Shown piece by piece: positions 43,193 through 51,926 of a DNA stretch of 64,000 nt (position 1 is the first letter of the stretch; each line of letters begins with the position of its first letter). The position numbers were made by a program, and so were the translations under genes. The stretch is from Brachybacterium sp. FME24 (lineage in GTDB: Bacteria; Actinomycetota; Actinomycetes; Actinomycetales; Dermabacteraceae). The DNA lies in the NCBI RefSeq assembly GCF_014897705.1, contig NZ_JABUXV010000003.1:248001-312000 (forward strand). The letters run 5' to 3'. The notes below the pieces were generated by a model. It saw only the letters and a list, made by a program, of their open reading frames with translations, was not told the origin of the DNA and did no database searches.

Positions 43193-45481
43193 GTGCCCGG
43201 TCCCGCTGCTCGCTCCGCTCAAGACCCCGAACGTCACGGCCATGAACTGGTGGTCGTCGCCAACAGGCTGCCCGTCGGCTCCCGCACACTCCCCGATGGT
43301 GCGACGGAATGGGTCACCAGCCCCGGCGGCCTCGTCACCGCGATGGAATCCGTGATGCGGACCGTCGATTCCGGGGCGTGGGTCGGATGGGCCGGCTCTC
43401 CCGGAGAAGCCCCCGAACCTTTCGAGGCCGACGGCATGAGCCTGTACCCGGTCCACCTCGAGCAGGAGGACGTCGAGCGCTACTACGAGGGCTTCTCCAA
43501 CGCCTCCTTGTGGCCGCTCTATCACGACGTCATCGTCGACCCCGAGTTCCACCGCACCTGGTGGGACTCGTATGTGACGGCCAACCGGCGCTTCGCCCGG
43601 GCTGCCGCGAGTGCCGCCGGCACGGGCGGCACGGTCTGGGTGCACGACTACCAGCTGCAGCTCGTCCCACGCATGATCCGCGATGAGCGCACCGACGTCC
43701 GGATCGGGTTCTTCAACCACATCCCCTTCCCCTCCGTCGAGCTGTTCTCCCAGCTCCCCAAGCGCAACCAGATCCTGCGCGGGCTGCTGGGGGCGGACCT
43801 CGTCGGCTTCCAGCGCGAGACCGATTCCCAGAACTTCGTCGCCGCCGTGCGCAAGCTGCTGGGCTATCACGTGGACGGACAGACCATCTCCGTGCCCGGC
43901 CTGGGCACGGCGCCGGTGCGCGAGGTGGTGGCGCAGACGTTCCCGATCTCCATCGACTCCGCCGCGGTCTCCACCCTCACCGAGGATCCGGATGTGCGCG
44001 AGCGCGCCGAGCAGCTGCGTCGCGACCTCGGGTACCCGCAGAAGGTCGTCCTGGGAGTGGACCGCCTCGACTACACCAAGGGCATCCGCCACCGGCTCAA
44101 GGCCTGGGGCGAGCTGCTGGGCGACGGGTCGATCGACCCTCACGACACGGTGATGATCCAGGTCGCCACCCCGTCGCGTGAACGCGTCGAGGCATATCGG
44201 CAGCTGCGCGACGAGGTCGAGCTGATCGTCGGTCGGATCAACGGCGACCACTCCTCCATCGGGCGGCCGGCGATCTCGTACCAGCATCGTTCCTTCGACC
44301 GTCGTGACATGACGGCCCTGTTCATGGCCGCCGACGTGGTGCTCGTGACCGCGCTGCGAGACGGCATGAACCTGGTCGCCAAGGAATATGTGGCCTCCCG
44401 CCCTGATCTGCAGGGCGTCCTGGTGCTCAGCGAATTCGCCGGTGCGGCCGACGAGCTGCGCGCCGCCGTGATGGTCAACCCCCATGACATCGACGAGCTG
44501 AAGTCCGCGATCCTGCGCTCCCTGGCGATGCCGCCGGAGGAGCAGGAGGAGGCGATGCGCTCCCTGCGCCACCAGGTGATGGAGAACGACGTACAGGCCT
44601 GGGCCCACGACTTCCTGCAGCGGCTCGAGCAGTCGGGCCACCCCCTGGGGGAGTCGAAGCCCCCGGTGCGGCTGACCGGGGACGAGGCCACGGCACCCGA
44701 GACCGTCGACGCCACGCTGCGTGACTTCGCGCAGACCCCACGCATCCTGATCGCCTCCGACTTCGACGGCGTACTGGCTCCGATCGTCGCGGACCGCGAT
44801 GCGGTGGAGCCGGACCCGCAGGCCCTGGCCACCCTGCGCGAACTCTCGCAGATGCACGGAGTGGCGGTCGCGCTGGTCTCCGGGAGGGCGCTGGGGGATC
44901 TCGACTCCCATACCCAGATGCCCAGCTCGGTCGTACTGGTGGGCTCCCACGGGGCCGAAGTCGGGGCGCTGCCGCCGTGGATGCAGGCCGAGGTGGTCGA
45001 CTCCGCGTCGCTGAGCATGTCCCCGGAGAAGGAGGAGCTGCTCGACTCGATCACCGACACCCTGCGCCGGATCGCCCGAGCTCACCCGGGTGTCGAGGTC
45101 GAGCGGAAGCCGTCGGCCGCGGTCCTCCACACCCGCAATGCCCGCGGGCGCGGTTCGATCAATGCCACCGAGTCGGCCCTGGAGTACGCGGTCACGCTGC
45201 CTGACGTCACGGTCACCCCGGGCAAGGAGGTCGTGGAGTTCTCCGTGGTGCACACCTCCAAGGGCGTCGCGATCGAGACCCTGGCCCGGGCGAGCGCTGC
45301 GGATGCCTGGCTCTACCTGGGCGACGATGTCACCGACGAGTCGGTATTCGGCCGCTCGGGCGAGCACGATGTGGGCATCAAGGTCGGCGAGGGCGATACC
45401 GCGGCGGGCTACCGGATCGCCGACACCGACGAGGTCGGTGCGCTGCTGAGCCGGCTCAGCGAACTGCGTCGCGAGGACTGA
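43193..45481 (+). CDS. fused trehalose-6-phosphate synthase/phosphatase
   Basis: A 762-residue bifunctional enzyme. Residues 1-490 are an OtsA-type GT20 synthase joining UDP- or GDP-glucose to glucose-6-phosphate (VVANRLPVG at the start, VWVHDYQLQLVP, GVDRLDYTKGI, LRDGMNLVAKEYVA). Residues 515-755 are an OtsB-type HAD phosphatase with D523 and D525 in SDFDGVLAP, VALVSGR and YLGDDVTDE. GTG 43193 has AAGGAG six nt upstream. It makes trehalose directly and could feed the GlgE pathway at 6221-8308 if TreS is present elsewhere. Its 3' end overlaps the convergent pabB-pabC gene by 26 bp. Confidence 0.93.
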   Translation: MPGPAARSAQDPERHGHELVVVANRLPVGSRTLPDGATEWVTSPGGLVTAMESVMRTVDSGAWVGWAGSPGEAPEPFEADGMSLYPVHLEQEDVERYYEGFSNASLWPLYHDVIVDPEFHRTWWDSYVTANRRFARAAASAAGTGGTVWVHDYQLQLVPRMIRDERTDVRIGFFNHIPFPSVELFSQLPKRNQILRGLLGADLVGFQRETDSQNFVAAVRKLLGYHVDGQTISVPGLGTAPVREVVAQTFPISIDSAAVSTLTEDPDVRERAEQLRRDLGYPQKVVLGVDRLDYTKGIRHRLKAWGELLGDGSIDPHDTVMIQVATPSRERVEAYRQLRDEVELIVGRINGDHSSIGRPAISYQHRSFDRRDMTALFMAADVVLVTALRDGMNLVAKEYVASRPDLQGVLVLSEFAGAADELRAAVMVNPHDIDELKSAILRSLAMPPEEQEEAMRSLRHQVMENDVQAWAHDFLQRLEQSGHPLGESKPPVRLTGDEATAPETVDATLRDFAQTPRILIASDFDGVLAPIVADRDAVEPDPQALATLRELSQMHGVAVALVSGRALGDLDSHTQMPSSVVLVGSHGAEVGALPPWMQAEVVDSASLSMSPEKEELLDSITDTLRRIARAHPGVEVERKPSAAVLHTRNARGRGSINATESALEYAVTLPDVTVTPGKEVVEFSVVHTSKGVAIETLARASAADAWLYLGDDVTDESVFGRSGEHDVGIKVGEGDTAAGYRIADTDEVGALLSRLSELRRED

Positions 45482-47321
45482 GCACCGCTGGGCGCCAGCC
45501 TCGGGCCGAGCTCACCACAGCGATCTCCTGCGCAGCGGCCAGCTGCGCGGCAGTGATGCTCCGCGGTACCGCCTCGCCCTGTTCGAGGGCGAGGCGGCGC
45601 CCGATCCCGGGCAGGCACCCATCGCTCAGCGGCGGCGTGCACCAGAGGTCGCCCAGCCTCACCATCACCGTGGCGATGCTCGTCTCCGTGATCCGCCCTC
45701 CTGGCCCTATGAGGACCACGTCGTCGGCCGACGGGTCGAGCCTGCGGGCGCGCGCCAAGGCGTCCCTCAGGTGGGCGCGATCGGTGGACTTGTGTCGCAC
45801 GGCGGGAGACGACGGATCGATCGGGACCGTGTCCACGACGAGCGTCACCGGGGCCGAACTCGGCGGGGTCAGCTCGCGGGCCGTGAGGGTGATCCCTCCA
45901 TCCAGTCCCAGCCGCAGCCTGATGATCGCAGAACCGTCGGCGCCGATCAGAGCAGGCAGGCGCGAGAGCACGTCTGCCCGGGCGGCGCCGCGGTCCAGGC
46001 GGATCGCCAGCTCCCGAGCGGAGGCCTCGAGTCGATCGAGGTGCTCCTCGAGGTGGCGCGGCGCACCGTCCTGCACCGCGAAGGTCTCCAGCAGCGCGAA
46101 CTGCGTCGGGTCGGGTGCCACTCGGCCCCCCGCTGTGCCGGTGAGTCGGTCCAGCACACGGGCCTTCGCCGCGAGCTCCTCCCACTCGCCCTGCGCGGTC
46201 GAGGACCAGGTGACCCCTCCGCCCACCCCGTAACTGGCCGCACCGTCCTGACGGTCGACGACCACCGTGCGGATCGCCACGCTGAAACGCTCTTCAGCGG
46301 GCAGCTGCGTGCCGTCGGCCGTCGTGCGGCGGGGAGCGAGCCAACCGATCGCTCCGCAGTAGACGCCTCGCGGCGCCGTCTCGAGCTCGGCGATCAGTGC
46401 CATGGTGGAGAGCTTCGGGGCGCCGGTGATCGAGCCGCAGGGGAACAGCGCGGTCAGCAGCTCCTCGAGCACCAGTCCGGGGTGCGCGGTCGCCGTGACA
46501 GTGCTGGTCAGCTGCCACACGGTCGGATAGGCGTCAGCGCGCAGCAGATGCGGCACGGCCACGCTACCGGTGCGCGCGATACGAGCGAGATCGTTGCGGA
46601 TCAGGTCCACGATCATGACGTTCTCGGCCCGCTCCTTCTCGCTGCGCAGCAGGGAGGCGCGCTGCAGGGCGTCCTGCGCAGGGGTGCGGCCGCGCTCAGC
46701 GGTGCCCTTCATCGGCACCGAGGAGAGCTCATCGCCCCGGCGATGCAGGAACTCCTCCGGACTCGCGCTGAGCACGACCCACCGGTCGAGGTCGAGAAAC
46801 GCGCCGGAGGCGGAGCGCTGGGCATCGACCAGGTCGCGGTAGCAGCCCAGCAGGTCGCCGTCGATCCGGCTGAGCAAACGGGTGGTGAGGTTGACCTGAT
46901 AGGTGTCACCCTCGGCGATCGCCGCGTGCACGCGCGCGACCTTCTCGGCGTGCTCCTCGCGGGACCACTGCGGCAGCCACGGCGCCACCCGGTACGTCCC
47001 GAGCTGCGCGGGCAGCGCCGGATCGACATCGGGTCCGCTCGCGATACCGAACCAGAGCAGCGGAAGATCCGGGGTCTTCTGCCGGACCGTGGCGGCAGGA
47101 TCCAATCCGGCGGCGGCTTCGTAGGTCACCATCCCGAAGGCCCATTTTCCGGCGTCCACGGCCTGCTGCACGGCCTCCAGCGCCGGCCGCACGTCCTGCG
47201 GGGTATGCGCGACGATCTCTGCCTCGGCCTCGCTGAACTGGAACCGAGTCCCCGCTCGGAGGTCATCGAAGCGGGCGCGCGGGCGCTTCGGAGCCATGGG
47301 GGCGGGATGCGGTGCCTTCAC
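45456..47321 (-). CDS. pabB: fused aminodeoxychorismate synthase I / aminodeoxychorismate lyase
   Basis: A 621-residue PabB-PabC fusion of the p-aminobenzoate/folate pathway. Residues to about 370 are the chorismate-binding PabB part (MIVDLIRNDLARI, FPCGSITGAPK, SYGVGGGVTW). From about 395 the rest is class IV aminotransferase-like PabC (FALLETFAVQDG, RHKSTDRAHL with the probable PLP Lys, and GRITETSIATV). The frame runs upstream through the tRNA and cannot be coding there. GTG 47321 with GGGAG 10 nt upstream is chosen; ATG 47297 is the alternative. The glutamine amidotransferase PabA must be elsewhere. Confidence 0.9.
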   Translation of the reverse strand: MKAPHPAPMAPKRPRARFDDLRAGTRFQFSEAEAEIVAHTPQDVRPALEAVQQAVDAGKWAFGMVTYEAAAGLDPAATVRQKTPDLPLLWFGIASGPDVDPALPAQLGTYRVAPWLPQWSREEHAEKVARVHAAIAEGDTYQVNLTTRLLSRIDGDLLGCYRDLVDAQRSASGAFLDLDRWVVLSASPEEFLHRRGDELSSVPMKGTAERGRTPAQDALQRASLLRSEKERAENVMIVDLIRNDLARIARTGSVAVPHLLRADAYPTVWQLTSTVTATAHPGLVLEELLTALFPCGSITGAPKLSTMALIAELETAPRGVYCGAIGWLAPRRTTADGTQLPAEERFSVAIRTVVVDRQDGAASYGVGGGVTWSSTAQGEWEELAAKARVLDRLTGTAGGRVAPDPTQFALLETFAVQDGAPRHLEEHLDRLEASARELAIRLDRGAARADVLSRLPALIGADGSAIIRLRLGLDGGITLTARELTPPSSAPVTLVVDTVPIDPSSPAVRHKSTDRAHLRDALARARRLDPSADDVVLIGPGGRITETSIATVMVRLGDLWCTPPLSDGCLPGIGRRLALEQGEAVPRSITAAQLAAAQEIAVVSSARGWRPAVLSPRDAVR

Positions 47322-47363
47322 AACGGCCGATCTCCCTCGAGCGGTCGGGGCCGGGAACGACAT

Positions 47364-47401
47364 CACCCCGGCCGATGGTCTCCAGACCGTCGACCGGGGT
47401 G
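47364..47401 (-). terminator. terminator-like hairpin after tRNA-Arg
   Basis: CACCCCGG (47364-47371) pairs with CCGGGGTG (47394-47401), with inner pairing CGA/TCG and GGTC/GACC. It begins 9 nt past the tRNA 3' end and separates it from pabB-pabC, supporting a pabB start below 47360. Confidence 0.75.
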
Positions 47402-47409
47402 TTCTGCGG

Positions 47410-47482
47410 TGCCCGCGACAGGATTCGAACCTACGACCTTCTGCTCCGGAGGCAGACGCTCTATCCACTGAGCTACGCGGGC
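47410..47482 (-). tRNA. tRNA-Arg (anticodon CCG)
   Basis: A 73-nt tRNA on the minus strand. The acceptor arm GCCCGCG/CGCGGGC, D-loop AGTGGAT, anticodon stem TCTGC/GCAGA with loop CTCCGGA (anticodon CCG, reading CGG) and T-loop TTCGAAT are all intact; the discriminator base is A. CCA is not encoded. CGG is a frequent arginine codon in this GC-rich genome. Confidence 0.97.
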
Positions 47483-47560
47483 CGACCACGGAAGTCTAGC
47501 AACACGAGCCGGTGCCCGGAGGCACCAGGGCCGCACCGACCGTCAGGTGTGAGGCGGACC

Positions 47561-48619
47561 TCACCGCAGCAGCGGCAGCTGGGCGCCGTGCAGGACCGCC
47601 GAGGGGTCCGCCGCGATCCCCAGTCCGCTGGGCTGCGCACCGGAGCGCACCAGCAGGTCCCCCACGGCGGCGATCATCGCGCCGTTGTCGGTGCACAGGC
47701 GCGGCGGCGGGATCCGCAGCTCGATACCGGCTGCGTCGCAGCGCTCCTGGGCCACCGCCCGCAATCGGGCATTCGCGGCGACACCACCCACGATGACCAA
47801 GGTCTGCAGACCGCGCTCGCGGACCGCGCGCAGGGCCTTGGTGACCAGCACGTCGACCACGGCCTGCTCGAAGGACGCCGCGATATCGGCGACCGGGACG
47901 GCGTCTCCGGCCCGCTCGATCTTCTCGACGGTGCGGGCGACGGCCGTCTTCAGCCCGGAGAAGGAGAAGGTGAACGGGGCATCTGCGGGCCGCAGCAGGG
48001 CCCGCGGGAACGTGTAGGCGCTCGGGTCCCCGCCCACGGCGGCTCGCGAGATGGCCGGCCCACCGGGGTACCCGAGGCCGAGAACTCGAGCCACCTTGTC
48101 GAAGGCCTCCCCCGCCGCGTCGTCCAGGGTGTCCCCGAGATGTTCGATCGGATCCCGTACGAGGTCCCCGACCGCGAGGACCGAGGTGTGACCACCGGAG
48201 ACGATAAGGATGATGCTGTGGTCCGGCAGCGGCCCGTGCTCGAGGGTATCGGCAGCGGCGTGGCCGGCGAGGTGATGGACGCCGAACAGAGGCTTGTCCA
48301 TCGCCCAGGCGACGGCCTTCGCCGCCGCGAGCCCGACGTGGACGGCGGTGGCCAGTCCCGGGCCGGAGGTGACGGCGACATGCGTGATGTCCCCGAACCC
48401 GACCCCGGCATCGTCCAGCGCGAGGTGCAGCGTGGGGACAGCGGACTCGAGGTGTGCCCGGGCGGCGATCTCCGGGACCACTCCCCCGAACTCGGCATGC
48501 TGCGAGGCGCTGGAGGCCAGCCCCTGGCCGAGCAGCACGCCCTCGCTGACGATCCCGAACCCGGTCTCGTCGCAGGACGACTCGACGCCGAGGACGACCG
48601 GGGTCCCGGAGCTGGTCAC
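47561..48619 (-). CDS. tsaD: tRNA N6-adenosine threonylcarbamoyltransferase
   Basis: TsaD/Kae1 (352 residues) transfers the threonylcarbamoyl group onto A37 of ANN-decoding tRNAs, completing t6A with the product of TsaC at 25237-26265. It has [12 protein letters not shown], the metal-binding [10 protein letters not shown], and the ASKHA-type [11 protein letters not shown] 48619 overlaps the stop of the upstream peptidase gene (GTGA). TsaB and TsaE are not visible here, although they are often immediate neighbours. Confidence 0.94.
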   Translation of the reverse strand: MTSSGTPVVLGVESSCDETGFGIVSEGVLLGQGLASSASQHAEFGGVVPEIAARAHLESAVPTLHLALDDAGVGFGDITHVAVTSGPGLATAVHVGLAAAKAVAWAMDKPLFGVHHLAGHAAADTLEHGPLPDHSIILIVSGGHTSVLAVGDLVRDPIEHLGDTLDDAAGEAFDKVARVLGLGYPGGPAISRAAVGGDPSAYTFPRALLRPADAPFTFSFSGLKTAVARTVEKIERAGDAVPVADIAASFEQAVVDVLVTKALRAVRERGLQTLVIVGGVAANARLRAVAQERCDAAGIELRIPPPRLCTDNGAMIAAVGDLLVRSGAQPSGLGIAADPSAVLHGAQLPLLR

Positions 48620-49500
48620 CGCAGGATCGACATCGGGTTGGAGTAGTTGCCCGCCTCGTCCATCTTCGCGAAGTGCAGGTGGCAGCCGGTGGAACGGCCG
48701 GTCGAGCCGACGTAGCCGACGACGTCGCCCGCGGCGACGGTGGCACCCACCGAGGTGTTGAAGCCCTGCAGGTGGTAGTAGCCGGTGACGACCCCGTTGC
48801 CGTGGTCGACCTTGACCCGCTTGCCCGAGGCGTGGTGGTACTCGACGGCGACGACCTTGCCCGCCTTCGCGGACTTCACGGGGGTGCCGCAGGAGGCGCC
48901 GAAATCGACGCCGTCGTGGCCCTTGAAGTAGCCGAGCACGGGGTGCACGCGGCCGCCGTAGCCGGAAGTGATCGGGCCGTCGACGGGCTTGATGTAGCCC
49001 GCACCGTTCGCCGGGGCGGCCTCGCCCGCGGTCTCACCGGAGGCGTCCGTCACCACGGGTTCCGGCTCGGGCTCGGGAACCTCGACCTCGATGCCTGTGC
49101 TGTCGGCGTCGGCATCCTCGGATGTCGCCTCCTCGGCCGCCGGAGAGGTGCGCTCCTGGTCGCGGGTGGCGTCGTCGTCCTCGACGCGGGTCTCGGTGGC
49201 GACCTGCTCCGTGCTCGCGGAGAGCTCCGCTTCCGGGAGGGCGACGGGCGCAGAGGGCGCCTCGGTGGCATGCGCGGCGGGAGCGACCTGCGGGGCCTGC
49301 GCGGCGACGGACTCACCCTGGGGGGTCTCGTCGATCCCGGCGGCGGCAGCGGCCAGCGGTGCAGCGATCGTGGCTGTCGCAAGGACTCCCAGCACGCCGA
49401 CCTTCACCGCACTCGCGGGGAGGGTGGCATCGCGGTGAGTACCTCCGATTGCCCGGAGCTTGCGCACCGTAGCGTGTCCGTCGGCGCGATGATTCGCCAC
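48616..49500 (-). CDS. exported M23 family metallopeptidase (LytM-type)
   Basis: A 294-residue protein with an N-terminal hydrophobic segment ([22 protein letters not shown], residues about 32-53, a signal peptide or anchor). A long acidic Glu/Pro/Thr-rich linker (60-170) follows, then a C-terminal M23 domain. Zinc ligands are visible in HDGVDFG and the CHLHF motif; GSTGRSTG precedes the latter. Such enzymes cut peptidoglycan cross-bridges or activate amidases during growth and division. GTG 49500 is the start. It is divergent from a two-component system and overlaps tsaD. Confidence 0.85.
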   Translation of the reverse strand: MANHRADGHATVRKLRAIGGTHRDATLPASAVKVGVLGVLATATIAAPLAAAAAGIDETPQGESVAAQAPQVAPAAHATEAPSAPVALPEAELSASTEQVATETRVEDDDATRDQERTSPAAEEATSEDADADSTGIEVEVPEPEPEPVVTDASGETAGEAAPANGAGYIKPVDGPITSGYGGRVHPVLGYFKGHDGVDFGASCGTPVKSAKAGKVVAVEYHHASGKRVKVDHGNGVVTGYYHLQGFNTSVGATVAAGDVVGYVGSTGRSTGCHLHFAKMDEAGNYSNPMSILR

Positions 49501-49884
49501 GTGATCGACCTGCTTCCCATTCGACTGCGTATTCCGGATTCGTACGTCTGTCCGAGCGCGACGCCGGACAGAGGAAGTACGCGTCGCCGAACAACCTCGA
49601 ACAATCTACGGTCGCGCCCCCGACGGGGACGAGCAGGCCACCCGGGTCATTGCCAAGTTTTTGCCCAGATGCCCCAAAGGTTGCCCACTCTTGACGGCAG
49701 CGGCCGTCACGAGTGCCTCGTGCCACGCCGTCGTGGCCGCTTCGCGAGAGACGACCGAGAGACGACGTCGGGGGACGACGCCGAGACGGCTTCGAGACCG
49801 ATCGAGCGTCGGGAGCCGGATGCAACACCCCAGGCCTCGGCGGTGATCAGCGTCATCGCAGTCGCTGCGGTCTACAGTGGCGCC
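49501..49884. promoter_or_regulatory. long structured divergent region M23 peptidase / response regulator
   Basis: 384 bp without a gene. It contains an 8-bp stem TCTGTCCG/CGGACAGA (49547-49572) in the 5' leader of the peptidase; three short hairpins in a row, TGACGGC/GCCGTCA (49692-49709), CACGAG-TGC-CTCGTG (49708-49722) and CCACG-CCGT-CGTGG (49723-49736); and the 11-bp tandem CGAGAGACGAC twice (49745-49766), repeated imperfectly afterwards. On the minus strand TAGATT is a possible -10 for the peptidase gene. Confidence 0.5.
49873..49878 (+). promoter_or_regulatory. probable -10 box of leaderless response-regulator transcript
   Basis: TACAGT ends 6 nt before ATG 49885, with no Shine-Dalgarno sequence between. 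The first base of the ATG would be the transcription start. Confidence 0.5.
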
Positions 49885-50697
49885 ATGTCGACCCCGGACC
49901 AGGCAGTCTCCGCCCGCACCGCGCCCGTGCGCGTCGTGGTGATCGAGGACGAGCCGACGATCACCCGCGCCATCGCCGACCGACTCACCGCAGAGGGCTG
50001 GGAGGTCTCCACAGCCCTGGACGGGCCCTCGGGCGTCCGTACCGTCGCCGAGGTGCGACCCGATGTCGTCGTCCTGGACGTCATGCTCCCCGGCTTCGAC
50101 GGCCTCGAGGTGTGCCGCCGCATCCAGGCCGATGAGCCGGTCCCCGTCCTCATGCTGACCGCGCGCGACGACGAGACCGACATGCTGGTCGGGCTCGGCG
50201 TCGGCGCGGACGACTACATGACCAAGCCCTTCTCCATGCGTGAGCTCGCCGCCCGCCTCAAGGCGCTGCTGCGGCGGGTGCGGCGCGCCGGGCCCGCAGC
50301 CGCCTCCGAGACCGAACAGAACGTCGCCATGCAGTTCGGTGACCTGCTCATCGATCGAGCAGGTCGGCGCGTGATGCGGGCAGGCGTCCCCGCGCATCTC
50401 ACGCCCACCGAGTTCGATCTGCTCCTGTGCTTGGCCAACGCCCCCGGCACGGTGCTCACCCGTGAGCAGCTGCTCGCGGACGTCTGGGACTGGATCGATG
50501 CCACTGGCACCCGCACCGTCGACTCGCACGTCAAGGCTCTGCGCCGCAAGCTCGGCGCCGATCTGGTGCGCACGGTCCACGGCGTCGGCTACGCGCTCGA
50601 GATCCCTGACGACGCGGAGGCCGACGAGGCGCCCGCGGACGACCCCACCGACATCTCCTCGCTGCGCACGCCGAACGTCCCCGACTCGGACTCGTGA
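49885..50697 (+). CDS. OmpR-family response regulator
   Basis: A 270-residue response regulator. The receiver domain (residues 13-130) has VVIEDEP at the N-terminus, the phosphoacceptor Asp in VVLDVMLPGFDG and the conserved Lys in YMTKPFS. The winged-helix DNA-binding domain (about 150-245) has HLTPTEFDLL and TVDSHVKALRRKLG with the terminal VHGVGYAL. An acidic tail follows. ATG 49885 is the only start matching family length. Its stop overlaps the kinase start (GTGA). Targets may include the divergent peptidase gene; that is inference. Confidence 0.92.
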   Translation: MSTPDQAVSARTAPVRVVVIEDEPTITRAIADRLTAEGWEVSTALDGPSGVRTVAEVRPDVVVLDVMLPGFDGLEVCRRIQADEPVPVLMLTARDDETDMLVGLGVGADDYMTKPFSMRELAARLKALLRRVRRAGPAAASETEQNVAMQFGDLLIDRAGRRVMRAGVPAHLTPTEFDLLLCLANAPGTVLTREQLLADVWDWIDATGTRTVDSHVKALRRKLGADLVRTVHGVGYALEIPDDAEADEAPADDPTDISSLRTPNVPDSDS

Positions 50698-51803
50698 CCG
50701 CCCAGCGTCCCGTGGCGGAGGCGGACGCCCCGACTGCGGCGCGACGCCGGGTCCCGGATCGTCTCGACATGCGCCCGCTGGACCGCTTCCGCTCCTTCAA
50801 GGTCAAGCTCGGCATCCTGGTCGGAGCGGTCGTCACCGTCGCCGCGCTGCTCACCCAGGTGAGCATCCGAGCGGGCATCGAGCCGCTGCTGGCCATCCCG
50901 CTCGTGGTGGTCGTCGCCCTCGTGTTCACGCAGTTGCTGGCGCGCGGCATGACGTCGCCACTGCGCGAGATGACCGGCGCCGCCCGCGCGATGGCCCGGG
51001 GCGACTACACCCAGCGCATCCGCTCCACCAGCCGGGACGAGGTCGGCCAGCTGGCGGCGGCGTTCTCGTCCATGGCCTCGGACCTGGAGCAGACCGACCG
51101 TATGCGTCGGGACCTGGTCGCCAACGTCTCGCACGAGCTGCGGACCCCCGTGACGGGATTGCGCGCACAGCTGGAGAACCTGGTCGACGGAGTGACCGAG
51201 CCCGACCCTGCGGCACTCGCGGTGGCCCTGGCGGAGACCGAGCGGCTCTCACTGCTGGTGAGCCACCTGCTGGATCTGTCCCGTCTGGACGCGGGCGTGG
51301 TCGAGCTGGATCTGGAGTCCATCGAGCTCACCCCGTTCCTGCATGAGGTGGTCGACGCGGCGGCGCTGGCCTCAGAGGGTCGGGATGTGCGGTGGATCAT
51401 CGACGTCGAGCCGGCCGACCTGACGGTCGCCGCCGATGCCGCCCGGATCCACCAGGTGATCCACAACCTGCTCGAGAACGCCGCCCGTCACTCACCGGCC
51501 GGTGGGCGTATCCACGTCAACGCCGCGCGCACCGCGGACGGGGACGGGGTACGGATCGACGTGCACGACGAGGGCCCGGGCATCGCTCGCGAGGACCGCG
51601 ACCTGGTCTTCGAGCGGTTCCAGCGCGGAGGCTATGCAGACAGCTCCGGAGGAACCGGACTGGGGCTGGCCATCGCACGCTGGGCTGTCGGACTGCACGG
51701 CGGCACGATCGAGGTGCTCGACGATCCCCGCACCGAGCTGACCCGCGACGGCCGCTCCTCCCTGATCCGGGTCGTCCTGCCCGACGCTCGCACGATCACG
51801 TGA
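50694..51803 (+). CDS. sensor histidine kinase
   Basis: A 369-residue kinase with two close membrane helices (about 37-55 and 63-85) and almost no extracytoplasmic loop, so it probably senses in or at the membrane. A HAMP domain (SPLREMTGAARAMARGDYTQRI) comes next, then the H-box with phosphorylated His in NVSHELRTPVTG, the N-box NLLENAARHSP, the G1 box DEGPGIA and the G2 box GGTGLGLAIARWAV. GTG 50694 overlaps the response regulator stop, so the pair is co-translated. Confidence 0.93.
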   Translation: MTAQRPVAEADAPTAARRRVPDRLDMRPLDRFRSFKVKLGILVGAVVTVAALLTQVSIRAGIEPLLAIPLVVVVALVFTQLLARGMTSPLREMTGAARAMARGDYTQRIRSTSRDEVGQLAAAFSSMASDLEQTDRMRRDLVANVSHELRTPVTGLRAQLENLVDGVTEPDPAALAVALAETERLSLLVSHLLDLSRLDAGVVELDLESIELTPFLHEVVDAAALASEGRDVRWIIDVEPADLTVAADAARIHQVIHNLLENAARHSPAGGRIHVNAARTADGDGVRIDVHDEGPGIAREDRDLVFERFQRGGYADSSGGTGLGLAIARWAVGLHGGTIEVLDDPRTELTRDGRSSLIRVVLPDARTIT

Positions 51804-51926
51804 TGTCCCACACCACCGACGCCTCAATCCCGCTCCTGCTCCGCGTGCGGCACGTTCCAGGGGCCCTGCTCCGTTAGGCTGTCTCTATCCGTATCACTCG
51901 ACTGTGAGAAGGCTGGCGATCTCAGA

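Noticed and set aside
43109-45367. 752-codon minus-strand frame over otsBA
   Set aside because: Antisense to a gene with clear catalytic motifs; long open antisense frames are an artefact of high GC at third positions.
47410-47482. tRNA-Arg as an integration (att) site
   Set aside because: No integrase, no direct repeat of the tRNA 3' end and no foreign genes next to it.
47322-47489. Start of pabB-pabC upstream of 47321
   Set aside because: The open frame runs through the tRNA-Arg and its hairpin, which cannot be translated sequence.
49501-49680. c-di-AMP (ydaO-type) riboswitch upstream of the M23 peptidase gene
   Set aside because: Such switches often precede actinobacterial wall hydrolases, and I looked for the conserved strings, but only a generic hairpin and no ydaO core was found.
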